Of a stretch of 64,000 nucleotides of DNA, positions 28,288-36,245 are shown piece by piece. The stretch lies in the NCBI GenBank assembly GCA_964384945.1, contig CAYLMK010000005.1, forward strand, positions 124,001 to 188,000, in the 5' to 3' direction. The notes beneath the pieces are model-generated. The model made no database searches. It was not told the DNA's origin and saw only the letters and a program-made list of their open reading frames with translations. Origin of the DNA: S015-6 sp964384945 (GTDB taxonomy: Bacteria; Desulfobacterota; DSWW01). The position numbers were made by a program, and so were the translations under genes. The stretch's first letter is position 1; each line of letters starts with the position of its first letter.

Positions 28288-28961
28288 ATTCGGGCAGGAA
28301 GGAGGCCGTTCGAGGCGCCGGGAGATCTTCGGGGATCCGGGTGGACGAGGACCGCCTCAGCCTCCTCCTGTGGAAGGCGAACCGGCTCTACTGCAAGACG
28401 AGGCACCGGTTCGTGTGGGAGGGTCCCGACCCCATCCCTATGTCGGGCCCGGCGATCCTGGTGAGCAATCACCGCAGCAGCGTCGATCCCTTCATTCTCG
28501 CCGCAACCACCCGCCGGGTGATTTCGTACCTCGTCGCTCAGGAATACTGCCGGATTCCGGGCATCCGCTGGTTTTTCGACTGGATGCGGTGCGTCCCGGT
28601 CCGGAGGGACCGGAAAGATGTCGGGGCGGTCCGGAGATCGCTGGCCGAACTCGGCGGCGGCAGGCTGCTTTGCATCTTCCCGGAGGGAGGGATCCGCCGG
28701 GGATTCGAGCATCCTCATCTGGGAATGGGCTACCTGTCCCTGAAATCCGGGGCGCCCGTGATCCCGGCCTTTGTTTACGGGACCCCGTCCTCCGCCTCCG
28801 TATGGAAGGCCCTGTTCATGTCCTCCCGGGCCCGCGTGTCCTTCGGCGCCGTCTGCCGGCCCCCTTCGAATCGATCCCGGAGGATCGATCGGGATCTTGT
28901 CATCGAGTGGACCCGCGAGCTGACCCGGGCGGTCACGGACCTGATCCCTCGAGGGCCTTGA
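28284..28961 (+). CDS. 1-acyl-glycerol-3-phosphate acyltransferase-like (PlsC family)
   Basis: A 225-residue PlsC-family acyltransferase that moves an acyl chain to a lysophospholipid or similar acceptor. The catalytic HxxxxD is NHRSSVDPF (about residue 57); motif III is FPEGGIRRG (about 132). Motif II-like WFFDWMRCVPVRRDRK lies in between. The ATG at 28284 forms an ATGA overlap with the preceding gene; an ATG 9 bases earlier is possible. There is no obvious membrane helix. Substrate unknown. Confidence 0.88.
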   Translation: MNSGRKEAVRGAGRSSGIRVDEDRLSLLLWKANRLYCKTRHRFVWEGPDPIPMSGPAILVSNHRSSVDPFILAATTRRVISYLVAQEYCRIPGIRWFFDWMRCVPVRRDRKDVGAVRRSLAELGGGRLLCIFPEGGIRRGFEHPHLGMGYLSLKSGAPVIPAFVYGTPSSASVWKALFMSSRARVSFGAVCRPPSNRSRRIDRDLVIEWTRELTRAVTDLIPRGP

Positions 28962-29002
28962 GCCCGGATCCGGCGGCGGCCGGAACGGCCGTCCGATTTC
29001 GT

Positions 29003-29031
29003 TTGACGGTCCTGTTGTACTCGTATAGGTT
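29003..29031 (+). promoter_or_regulatory. Candidate promoter for PEP carboxykinase
   Basis: TTGACG (29003-29008) is followed by TATAGG (29024-29029, 15-base spacer) or TAGGTT (29026-29031, 17-base spacer), about 35 bases before the start codon. Confidence 0.4.
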
Positions 29032-29065
29032 TGTTTTCGTCCACGAGGGAAATGCAGGAGTACCC

Positions 29066-30958
29066 ATGAAGAAAGAGTACGCCGCCCTGCTGCGGGCCAA
29101 GATGAGCGAGGAAGGCCTTCGCAAGCTCACGACCCTCGAAAACGAAAAGCTCTTCGATTTCGTCGGGGAATACGTCGAGCTTTGCGAGCCGGACAGTGTT
29201 TACATGTGCGACGACAGCGACGAAGACGCGGAATACGTCCGCCGGATGGCCCTGAAGGAGGGCGAGGAAAAGAGGCTGGCCAAAGAGGGGCAGACGGTTC
29301 ACTACGACGGCTATGAGGACCAGGGGCGGGACAAGGCCAATACCAAGTTCATGGTATCCGCGGAAAACCTCGCCAGGATGGGCAACCTGAACTGCGTGGA
29401 GTACGAGGAGGGCCTGGCCGAGATCCGGCGGATCGCCCGGGGGATCATGAAGGGCAAGACGGCGATTGTGAAGCTTTTCTGTGAGTGCCCGACCCGGAGC
29501 CCGTTTTCGATCGGCTGCGCGCAGATCACCGACTCTTTTTACGTATCGCACTCCGAGGATATCCTCTACCGGCGGGGCTACGAACATTTCCTGCACATGA
29601 AAGACAAGAACGATTTCTTCCGTTTCCTGCACAGCGCGGGCAAACTCGACGAGCGCGGCTGCACCGTGAACCTGCGCGAGCGCCGCATCTACCAGGACAT
29701 CGAGAACATGACCGTCTACTCCCTCAACGACCAGTACGCGGGCAACTCGGTGGGGTTGAAGAAGCTCGCCATGCGGCTCGCCATCAAGAAGGCCTCCGGA
29801 GAGGGCTGGCTGTGCGAGCATATGTTCATCATGGGGTGCCAGAACCGGGAGAAGGGGCGAACCACGTATTTCTGCGGCGCCTATCCCTCCGCCTGCGGCA
29901 AGACGGCCACCGCCATGCTTCCGGGGGAAACCCTGGTCGGAGACGACATCGCCTATTTCCTGAAGCTCGACGGCGAGTTCCGCGCCGCAAACGTGGAGAG
30001 AGGAATCTTCGGAATCATTCAGGACGTCAATCCCAAAGACGACCCGGTCATCTTCGACACCCTGATGCAACCGAAGGAAATGATCTTCTCGAACGTCCTG
30101 ACCGGCGCGGACAACAACCCGTACTGGCAGGGCATGGGCGTCGAGACGCCCAGGGAGGGAACCAACCACTCGGGACCCGGCTGGTTTCAGGGCAAGAAGG
30201 ACGCCAAGGGCAAGGAGATTCCCCTTTCTCACCCCAACGCCCGCTACACCATCCGGATGGAGTACCTCGCCAACCTGGACCCGGCCTGGAACGACAAGAA
30301 GGGCGTGCTCGTGGGGGGCGTGATTTACGGGGGCAGGGACAGCGACACCTCCGTGCCCGTCGAGGAATCCCTCGACTGGCAGGACGGGATCATCATGAAG
30401 GCCTGCACGCTCGAGTCGGAGACCACGGCGGCCACCCTCGGAAAGGAGGGGGTCCGGGCCCCCCAGCCGATGGCCAATCTTGATTTCATCAGTTACCCGC
30501 TCGGAGAGTACATCCGGAACAACATCCTTTTCGTCAAGGGCTTGAAGAAGGTGCCTCCCATCTTCTGCGTGAACTACTTCCTAAAGGACGAAAAGGGCGC
30601 GTTCTGCAACCACAAGCTCGCCAAGAAGGTCTGGGTTCACTGGGCGGAACAGAGGGCGCACCGTGAAGTGGAAGCCCTCCGGACGCCCACCGGGCTCATC
30701 CCGACCTATCGAGACCTCAAGAGTCTGTTTCGGAGAATCTTCGACGAGGAGTACACGGAAGAGGACTACCGTTACCAGTTCACGTTCCGGTGCGACGCCT
30801 GGCTGGCCAAACTGGAGCGTTCGAGGGCGTACTACCGCGAGAACGTGCCCGATTGTCCCCAAATCCTTTACGAGACCTGGGCAAGGGCCACGGAGAGGAT
30901 TCGGGCCGCCAGGGCGAAGTTCGGGGCGTTCATCGCGCCGGGGGAGTACCGGGAGTAA
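29066..30958 (+). CDS. pckG: Phosphoenolpyruvate carboxykinase (GTP)
   Basis: A 630-residue GTP-dependent PEPCK interconverting oxaloacetate plus GTP with PEP, CO2 and GDP. The kinase-1a loop with the hyper-reactive cysteine is AYPSACGKTATAMLPGE (about residue 271). The metal-binding region is LVGDDIAYF (about 291). The GTP-site region NPYWQGMGVETPREGTNHSGPGW lies near 350. The length is normal for the family. CAGGAGTACCC precedes the ATG at 29066. The 3' end has a decayed duplicate about 3.4 kb downstream (34292-34403). Confidence 0.96.
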   Translation: MKKEYAALLRAKMSEEGLRKLTTLENEKLFDFVGEYVELCEPDSVYMCDDSDEDAEYVRRMALKEGEEKRLAKEGQTVHYDGYEDQGRDKANTKFMVSAENLARMGNLNCVEYEEGLAEIRRIARGIMKGKTAIVKLFCECPTRSPFSIGCAQITDSFYVSHSEDILYRRGYEHFLHMKDKNDFFRFLHSAGKLDERGCTVNLRERRIYQDIENMTVYSLNDQYAGNSVGLKKLAMRLAIKKASGEGWLCEHMFIMGCQNREKGRTTYFCGAYPSACGKTATAMLPGETLVGDDIAYFLKLDGEFRAANVERGIFGIIQDVNPKDDPVIFDTLMQPKEMIFSNVLTGADNNPYWQGMGVETPREGTNHSGPGWFQGKKDAKGKEIPLSHPNARYTIRMEYLANLDPAWNDKKGVLVGGVIYGGRDSDTSVPVEESLDWQDGIIMKACTLESETTAATLGKEGVRAPQPMANLDFISYPLGEYIRNNILFVKGLKKVPPIFCVNYFLKDEKGAFCNHKLAKKVWVHWAEQRAHREVEALRTPTGLIPTYRDLKSLFRRIFDEEYTEEDYRYQFTFRCDAWLAKLERSRAYYRENVPDCPQILYETWARATERIRAARAKFGAFIAPGEYRE

Positions 30959-31021
30959 CTGTGCGCGGGTGAAATCAGCCTGTTGAGAAGGAGGACTTGG
31001 AAGGCCGCCTGGTGGCACGCG

Positions 31022-34000
31022 TCAGGATGCGTGGTGCGGGTTCCGGTCGGCCGGCGGAGCTGAACCGGCCTTTGACACGCCGGCGGCCGAGAGCGTAAAC
31101 GTGAAGGTGCTTCCCCGGCCCTTTCGGCTCTCGACCGTGAGGCTACCGCCGTAGTGGGTGATGACTTCTTTGCAGATGGGAAGGCCGAGCCCCGTGCCCT
31201 TGGGCTTTTCCCCGAGAGAGTCGTGGGAGCCCTGCCGGAACTTGTCGAAGATGATTTCCTGGTCCTTCTCGTCGATTCCGATGCCGTTGTCCGAGACGCT
31301 CACCCGGATCCACCGGCCCGGATCGCCCTCCCGCCTGCCCGCAAAGCTCGCGGCGCGCACCCGGATCTCGCCGCCCTTCCAGGAAAATTTCACGGCGTTG
31401 CTCAGCAGGTTCGTCAGGACCTGCTGAATCCGGTCCCGGTCCGCGAAAACGGGCGGCAGATCCGCCTCGATCTCCAGGACCAGTCCGAGGGATTTCTCCT
31501 CCAGAAGCCCGCCCGAGGCCCTGGCCGCGTCGCGGATCACCTCCTCCAGGCTGAACACGCTGTCCTGCCAGACCATACCGCCCGCCTCGATCCGGCTGAG
31601 ATCCAGGAGATCATTGATGAGCCGCGTGAGCCTTTCCGCCTCGGAGTTGATGATGCCGAGAAACTCCCGGCCGTTTTCCGGATCGAGGTCGCCGTACCGC
31701 AGCAGGATCTCGGAGAAAGACCGGATCGAGGTAAGAGGGGTCCTCAATTCGTGCGAGACGGATGAAAGGAAGGCGTCTTTCATCTTGTCGAGTTCCTTGA
31801 GCCGCTCGTACGCCTCCTCCAGGTCCCGGGTCCGCTGCCTCACCCGTTCTTCGAGTTCCTCGTTGAGCTTTCGGACTTCTTCCTCGGCCTGTCGCTGTTT
31901 TTCGATTCCCCTGCGGAGATCCTCGTTGACCGCGCGAAGTTCCCGGGTGCGCACCTCGACCAGGGCCTCGAGGTGTTCCTTGTGTTTCCTCAGTTCGATC
32001 TCGGCCCTCTTGCCCCACATCGCCTCCTGAACCGCCACGCAGAGGCTTTCGGCGATTTCCCGGTCTTCGGCGGTGTAACGGGACGCCTTGTTGGCCAGCC
32101 CGAGCATGCCCCCCACGCGCCCCCTCTCCTTCATGGGCACGCCCAGGAACGCCCGGAGTTCGGGATGGCCCGCCGGAAGGCCCACCCGGGCGGGGTGTCG
32201 GGCCGGGTCGTTGGCGATGACGGCCTCTCCGGTCCGCCAGACCTCCCCCCAGATCCCTCGGGGCTTGCGATCCTCAAGGAGATTCACAGCCGTGGGTTTG
32301 GGCATCCGGCACGCCTCCCACCCCGGGTCGCTCATGGCAACGACGGTGAGTTTCCCTTCCGTGTCCATTTGCCCGAGGAACCCGAACTCGCTTTGGGTGA
32401 GCTCCAGTGCCACATCGAGGCACTTGCGGGCCACTTCCTCCTCCGTGTCGCAGGAGAGGGTTTCCCGAAAGACCTTGTTGATTCCCTCGAGAAGCGCGCT
32501 TTGCAGGAAGGCGCGATCTTCGGCTTTCCTGCGCTCCGTTACATCGCTGATGAAGCACAGGGTTGCCGGCCTTCCCTCCCACAGAATGGAGGTCGCCCTC
32601 ATCTCGAACCATCGGACACCCCCGGCCTTGTGCAGGACCCGGAACGCATAGACCTGGGCCTCCGAAGTGCCGTGAAGGCTCTCCAGATATTTTCGAGCAA
32701 CGGTGTCGCGGTCGTCCGGATGGACCAGATCCAGGAAGTTGACCCCGCTGAGCTCGGCCCGGGTGTAGCCGGCCATCTCGGCGGCCCGGCGGTTGCCGAA
32801 CCGGAACAGGCCGTCCTGGACGACGAAGATACCCTCGTTGGCGTTCTTGACGAGGGCGTGGTACCGCTCCTCCGAAACCTTCAGATCCTCTTCCGCCTTC
32901 TTGCGCGCCGTAATGTCGATCCCGAGAACCAGGACCGCCTCGGAGCCGTCCGCGTCCCGAAACGGATACGCGTACATCTGGAACGTGCGCCCTTTGGGCC
33001 TGTGAGAAAACTCCCAATGCCGAACCCGCCGGTCCTGTCCCCTATCGATGGCATGGCAGACCTTGCAGGGACTCGGGCGTCCTGTCGCGATTTCGTAGCA
33101 GCGCTTTCCCCCGGGATCTCCGAACGTCTCGCGAAAGTACCGGTTGGCGAAGCGGATGGAGAAATCAGCCCCCCGGACGTACACGAACCCGGGCAGTTCT
33201 TCGAGAACCGTAAGAAACCGGGCCCGCTCGGCTTCCAGAACTTCCTGGGTTTGCTTTTGCTCCGTGATGTCGGTCAGGCAACAGAGGCTCGCGGGCCTTC
33301 CCTCCCAGGAGAGGAAGGCGGAATTCATCTGGAGCCATCGCTCCCTTCCATCCTTGTGGAGAATGCGGAACTGATAGCTCGCCTGCTCCCTGTTGCCCTC
33401 CATCCTTTCCCGATGCATGCGAAGGACCTTCTCCAGATCCTCGGGATGGATCAAGAAAGCAAACTTCCGTTCCGGCACCTCGTCCAGACGCCGGTAGCCG
33501 GTCAACCGGGAGGCCTTCGAGTTGGCGAAGCGCAACAACCCGTCCTGAACCACGATGATTGCCTCGTTGGCGTTCTCGACCAGGACGCGGTACCGTTCCT
33601 CCGAACGCTGGAGCTGCTCCTCGGCGCGCTTACGGTCGGAGATATCTATACCCAGAGCCAGGACAAATCCGGTGCCGTCCGCGTCGACGAACGGATACCC
33701 GTACATCTGGAAGGTCATGCCCCTGGAGGCGTGGGAATACTCCCAGGTTCGCACCGAGCTTCCCTCGAACACCTCGAGCAGTTTGCAGTTTTCGCACGGT
33801 ACGGCAAGGCCTTTCAGCGCCTCGTGACAGCGCTTCCCCGCCGGGTCTCCGAAGACTTCCCGGAAACGGCGGTTGGTGTATACCATTCTGAGATCCCTGT
33901 CCCGCAGGGAAACTACGGCTGGGAGATCCTCGAGCACCGAGTAGAAGCGGTAACGCCCGGCTTCGATCTTTTCCTCTGGCTGCTTGCAATCGGCTGGGAT

Positions 34001-34126
34001 GGAGTCGATCACGGCTCGGAGAGGGGAAACCTCTTCCAGCGGTGGAAGGTCGATCTGCTGCGGACCCTTCTCTGCGAGAGACCTCACGCAAGAACTCGTC
34101 TGCCTTTGCTCAGGCTCGCCCGGCAT
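31022..34126 (-). CDS. Cytoplasmic multi-PAS/GAF sensor histidine kinase
   Basis: A 1034-residue kinase without membrane helices. Order: four PAS domains (about 55-545), GAF (about 560-720), coiled coil (about 725-785), HisKA with phospho-accepting His792 in SSVSHELRTPLTS, and HATPase (N-box NLLSNAVKF, G1 DNGIGID, G2 GTGLGLPICK). PAS1-PAS2 and PAS3-PAS4 look like a tandem duplication. PAS1 and PAS3 share a cysteine pattern: GKRCHEALKGLAVPCENC and GKRCYEIATGRPSPCKVC, possibly a redox or metal sensor. The ATG at 34126 follows AAAGGAACGACGCC; codons further upstream run antisense into a PEPCK fragment. No response regulator is adjacent. Confidence 0.93.
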   Translation of the reverse strand: MPGEPEQRQTSSCVRSLAEKGPQQIDLPPLEEVSPLRAVIDSIPADCKQPEEKIEAGRYRFYSVLEDLPAVVSLRDRDLRMVYTNRRFREVFGDPAGKRCHEALKGLAVPCENCKLLEVFEGSSVRTWEYSHASRGMTFQMYGYPFVDADGTGFVLALGIDISDRKRAEEQLQRSEERYRVLVENANEAIIVVQDGLLRFANSKASRLTGYRRLDEVPERKFAFLIHPEDLEKVLRMHRERMEGNREQASYQFRILHKDGRERWLQMNSAFLSWEGRPASLCCLTDITEQKQTQEVLEAERARFLTVLEELPGFVYVRGADFSIRFANRYFRETFGDPGGKRCYEIATGRPSPCKVCHAIDRGQDRRVRHWEFSHRPKGRTFQMYAYPFRDADGSEAVLVLGIDITARKKAEEDLKVSEERYHALVKNANEGIFVVQDGLFRFGNRRAAEMAGYTRAELSGVNFLDLVHPDDRDTVARKYLESLHGTSEAQVYAFRVLHKAGGVRWFEMRATSILWEGRPATLCFISDVTERRKAEDRAFLQSALLEGINKVFRETLSCDTEEEVARKCLDVALELTQSEFGFLGQMDTEGKLTVVAMSDPGWEACRMPKPTAVNLLEDRKPRGIWGEVWRTGEAVIANDPARHPARVGLPAGHPELRAFLGVPMKERGRVGGMLGLANKASRYTAEDREIAESLCVAVQEAMWGKRAEIELRKHKEHLEALVEVRTRELRAVNEDLRRGIEKQRQAEEEVRKLNEELEERVRQRTRDLEEAYERLKELDKMKDAFLSSVSHELRTPLTSIRSFSEILLRYGDLDPENGREFLGIINSEAERLTRLINDLLDLSRIEAGGMVWQDSVFSLEEVIRDAARASGGLLEEKSLGLVLEIEADLPPVFADRDRIQQVLTNLLSNAVKFSWKGGEIRVRAASFAGRREGDPGRWIRVSVSDNGIGIDEKDQEIIFDKFRQGSHDSLGEKPKGTGLGLPICKEVITHYGGSLTVESRKGRGSTFTFTLSAAGVSKAGSAPPADRNPHHAS

Positions 34127-34291
34127 GGCGTCGTTCCTTTTGCCGCGGGGAAATCTCCCGAACCACCCTTTCGCGGTCCAGGGGCATTTCGGCCGCGAGA
34201 ACCCGCCTCTTTCCTCCTCACGGTCTGCATCGGTACCACGGGAGGGAAACTTGAGAACCCCGTCATCGCCTCTCAAGGGCCGGAAGGGAAG

Positions 34292-34403
34292 GTTGTGCAA
34301 CCACAAGCTCGCCGAGAAGGCCCGGCTTGACGGGATGGAGAGGATTCAGGCCGCCAGGGCGAAGTTCGGGGCGCTCATCGCGCCGGGGGAGTACCCGCAG
34401 TAG
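34292..34403 (+). pseudogene. Truncated duplicate of the PEP carboxykinase 3' end
   Basis: Bases 34292-34325 match PEPCK bases 30601-30634 (CNHKLAEK versus CNHKLAKK) at about 30 of 34 positions. After a join, 34337-34403 match 30892-30958 (ERIQAARAKFGALIAPGEY versus ERIRAARAKFGAFIAPGEY) nearly exactly, through to an in-frame stop. About 85 codons between the two blocks are missing. The remnant has the same orientation as PEPCK and, together with the intact copy, brackets the histidine kinase gene. It has no start signal and is not expected to be functional. Confidence 0.85.
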
Positions 34404-34464
34404 CAAGGTTGCCCGAGTCGCGCAGGGTCGGGGGGCCGTGCCGCTTCCCGGCCTCCGTCACGGG

Positions 34465-34638
34465 CTACTGGCCTCGAATGGCCTGCTCGGGACAGATATC
34501 CGCGCAGTATCCGCACTCCGTACAGATCGCAGGGTCGATGACGTAGCCTTCCCCATCCCTGACGATCGCCCGCAAGGGGCATTCCTCGAAGCACTTTCCG
34601 CACAAGTTGCACTTGTCCGTATAAATCACGTACGCCAT
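34465..34638 (-). CDS. Ferredoxin, 2[4Fe-4S] type
   Basis: A 57-residue clostridial-type ferredoxin with two cluster motifs: CNLCGKCFEECP (about residues 10-21) and CTECGYCADICP (about 39-50). It carries electrons for low-potential reactions. The ATG at 34638 is one base after the stop of the HDAC-like gene, with a GGAAGGG site inside that gene's 3' end. The two are thus a translationally coupled pair. No oxidoreductase subunit lies beside it. Confidence 0.95.
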   Translation of the reverse strand: MAYVIYTDKCNLCGKCFEECPLRAIVRDGEGYVIDPAICTECGYCADICPEQAIRGQ

Positions 34639-34639
34639 T

Positions 34640-35392
34640 TCATGCAAACCCTTCCAGAAATGCGAGAACGTGCCTGCCCAGCACGTGATGGTTGTATCCC
34701 CCCTCGAGCAAGGCGTACCGGCGCCCTTGGCACGATCGAAGGGCGTAGTCCTTGGCGATCTCTCCCAGACGCCGGAAGTCACGTTCGTCCAGGAGATCTC
34801 CCCAGTCCTTCCTTCCCCGGTCGAATCCGGCGGAGACGGCCAGGATGTCCCGGTCTCCCGCCCGCCGCAGGTCCGAATCGGCCCGCTCCAGGAATGCGTC
34901 CGCGCTGCGGCCATCGGGATGAAGGTAGGCGACAGCCGGGTCCCCGAAGAAAATGTTTTCCGTCCCGTCGCCGAAGTGAAGGTCGAAGTCGAGTATGGCG
35001 GCGCTGTCGACCGAGCCCGAAGCGCGCAGGGCCTGCAACGAGACGGCCAGGTTGTTGAAAAAGCAGAAGCCCCAGCAGTCGGCACGGCTCGCGTGGTGGC
35101 CCGGGGGGCGGATCAGCCCGAAGCAAGGCTCGCCCGCACACGCCTGCCGGGCTGCGAGCAGGGCCCCGCCCGCGGCCAGCGCGGCGATCTCGAACAGTCG
35201 ACGGTCCCGCCGTATGGACTCCACATGGAGCCCCGCGTGCGCGAGCAGCAGGGCGGCCTCATCCGCCGGTTCCGGTTCCACAAAGGGAAAACGCCCCTCG
35301 AGGCAGTCGCGGATCGCCTCGATCCGGCCCGGCACCGAAGCAGGGTCACCGGCATAGACCTCGCAGTACCGCGGACTGTATACGATCTTCAC
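34640..35392 (-). CDS. Histone deacetylase family protein
   Basis: A 250-residue zinc hydrolase of the HDAC/acetoin-utilisation/acetylpolyamine amidohydrolase superfamily. The catalytic histidines are in RPPGHHA (H99, H100), followed by GFCFFNN. The zinc site is formed by D137 and H139 in DFDLHFGDGT and by the aspartate of SAGFD (about 191). EGGYN comes near the end. It is shorter than typical members (about 300-370). Substrate may be acetyl-lysine, acetylpolyamine or another amide. The motif DxDxHF replaces the usual DxDxHHG. It is coupled to the ferredoxin gene. Confidence 0.9.
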   Translation of the reverse strand: MKIVYSPRYCEVYAGDPASVPGRIEAIRDCLEGRFPFVEPEPADEAALLLAHAGLHVESIRRDRRLFEIAALAAGGALLAARQACAGEPCFGLIRPPGHHASRADCWGFCFFNNLAVSLQALRASGSVDSAAILDFDLHFGDGTENIFFGDPAVAYLHPDGRSADAFLERADSDLRRAGDRDILAVSAGFDRGRKDWGDLLDERDFRRLGEIAKDYALRSCQGRRYALLEGGYNHHVLGRHVLAFLEGFA

Positions 35393-35456
35393 GTTCTCGA
35401 AACCCCGGAAGTTTCAGGTCGGATCGCGCCGATTGCCTTATTTCCATAACGGGTAC

Positions 35457-35485
35457 ATTATAGATTCCGGATAGCGACGGTTCAA
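35457..35485 (-). promoter_or_regulatory. Promoter of the HDAC-ferredoxin operon
   Basis: On the minus strand, TTGAAC (35485-35480), a 17-base spacer and a perfect TATAAT (35462-35457). This places the transcript start about 58 bases upstream of the HDAC-like start codon. Confidence 0.65.
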
Positions 35486-35501
35486 CCGCAGGGTACCGAG
35501 C

Positions 35502-36245
35502 ATGCGGTACGCGGTCCTCTCGGACATCCATTCGAACCTCGAGGCCCTGGAGGCGGTGCTCAGGGAGGTCGACCGCATCGGGGTGGACCGGATCGTATGC
35601 CTCGGGGACCTGGTCGGCTACAACGCGAGCCCGAACGAATGCGTCCGGATCGTCCGAGAACGAGGGATTCTCTCCTTGATGGGAAACCATGATGCGGCAG
35701 CCTGCGGGCTGGAGGAACCGGTGTACTTCAACCCCATCGCCCGGGCCGCGGTCCTGTGGACAAGACAGGCCTTGGAACCGGACGAAAAGGGCGCGCTGGA
35801 AGCCCTGCCGGAGCAGGCCGACCTGAACGGAGGTCTCCGGCTGGCGCACGGGTCCCTGGTCCACCGGGACCACTACCTGACGTCCTACGAAGACATTCTG
35901 GAGAACGTGCGGCGAATGCGGCAGGCCCGGCCCGAGATCCGAATCCTCTTCTTCGGGCACACCCACTTCCAGATCGCCTATGCGGACAACGGGGAATCCG
36001 TGTCCGTGATTCCGCATTCCGTCTCCCGGCTCTCCCTCCGGGAGGACAGCCTCTATCTCGTCAACCCGGGAAGCGTGGGGCAGCCGAGGGATCATGATTC
36101 CCGGTGCGCCTTCCTCCTCCTCGATGAGGAGGAAAGGACGGTCGAGTTCATACGCCTTTCGTATGACATCCGAACCTGCGCCGAAAGGATTCTTGCCGCC
36201 GGCCTGCCGAGGGAACTGGCGGATCGACTTCACGTGGGATGCTAG
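35502..36245 (+). CDS. Calcineurin-like metallophosphoesterase (YfcE/MJ0936 type)
   Basis: A 247-residue binuclear-metal phosphodiesterase. Metal ligands are in the motifs LSDIHSN (D8, H10), CLGDLVGYN (about 43), MGNHDAAACG (about 66) and FFGHTHFQIAY (about 150). The motif NPGSVGQPRD follows near 190. The family includes cyclic nucleotide and general phosphodiesterases; the substrate is unknown. The 3' end overlaps mfd by 7 bases, so it heads the mfd-parvulin-parvulin-uvrA run. Confidence 0.92.
   Translation: MRYAVLSDIHSNLEALEAVLREVDRIGVDRIVCLGDLVGYNASPNECVRIVRERGILSLMGNHDAAACGLEEPVYFNPIARAAVLWTRQALEPDEKGALEALPEQADLNGGLRLAHGSLVHRDHYLTSYEDILENVRRMRQARPEIRILFFGHTHFQIAYADNGESVSVIPHSVSRLSLREDSLYLVNPGSVGQPRDHDSRCAFLLLDEEERTVEFIRLSYDIRTCAERILAAGLPRELADRLHVGC

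Noticed and set aside
34127..34306. N-terminal extension of the PAS kinase to 34306
   Set aside because: The extension runs antisense into the PEPCK remnant. A clear ribosome site precedes the ATG at 34126.
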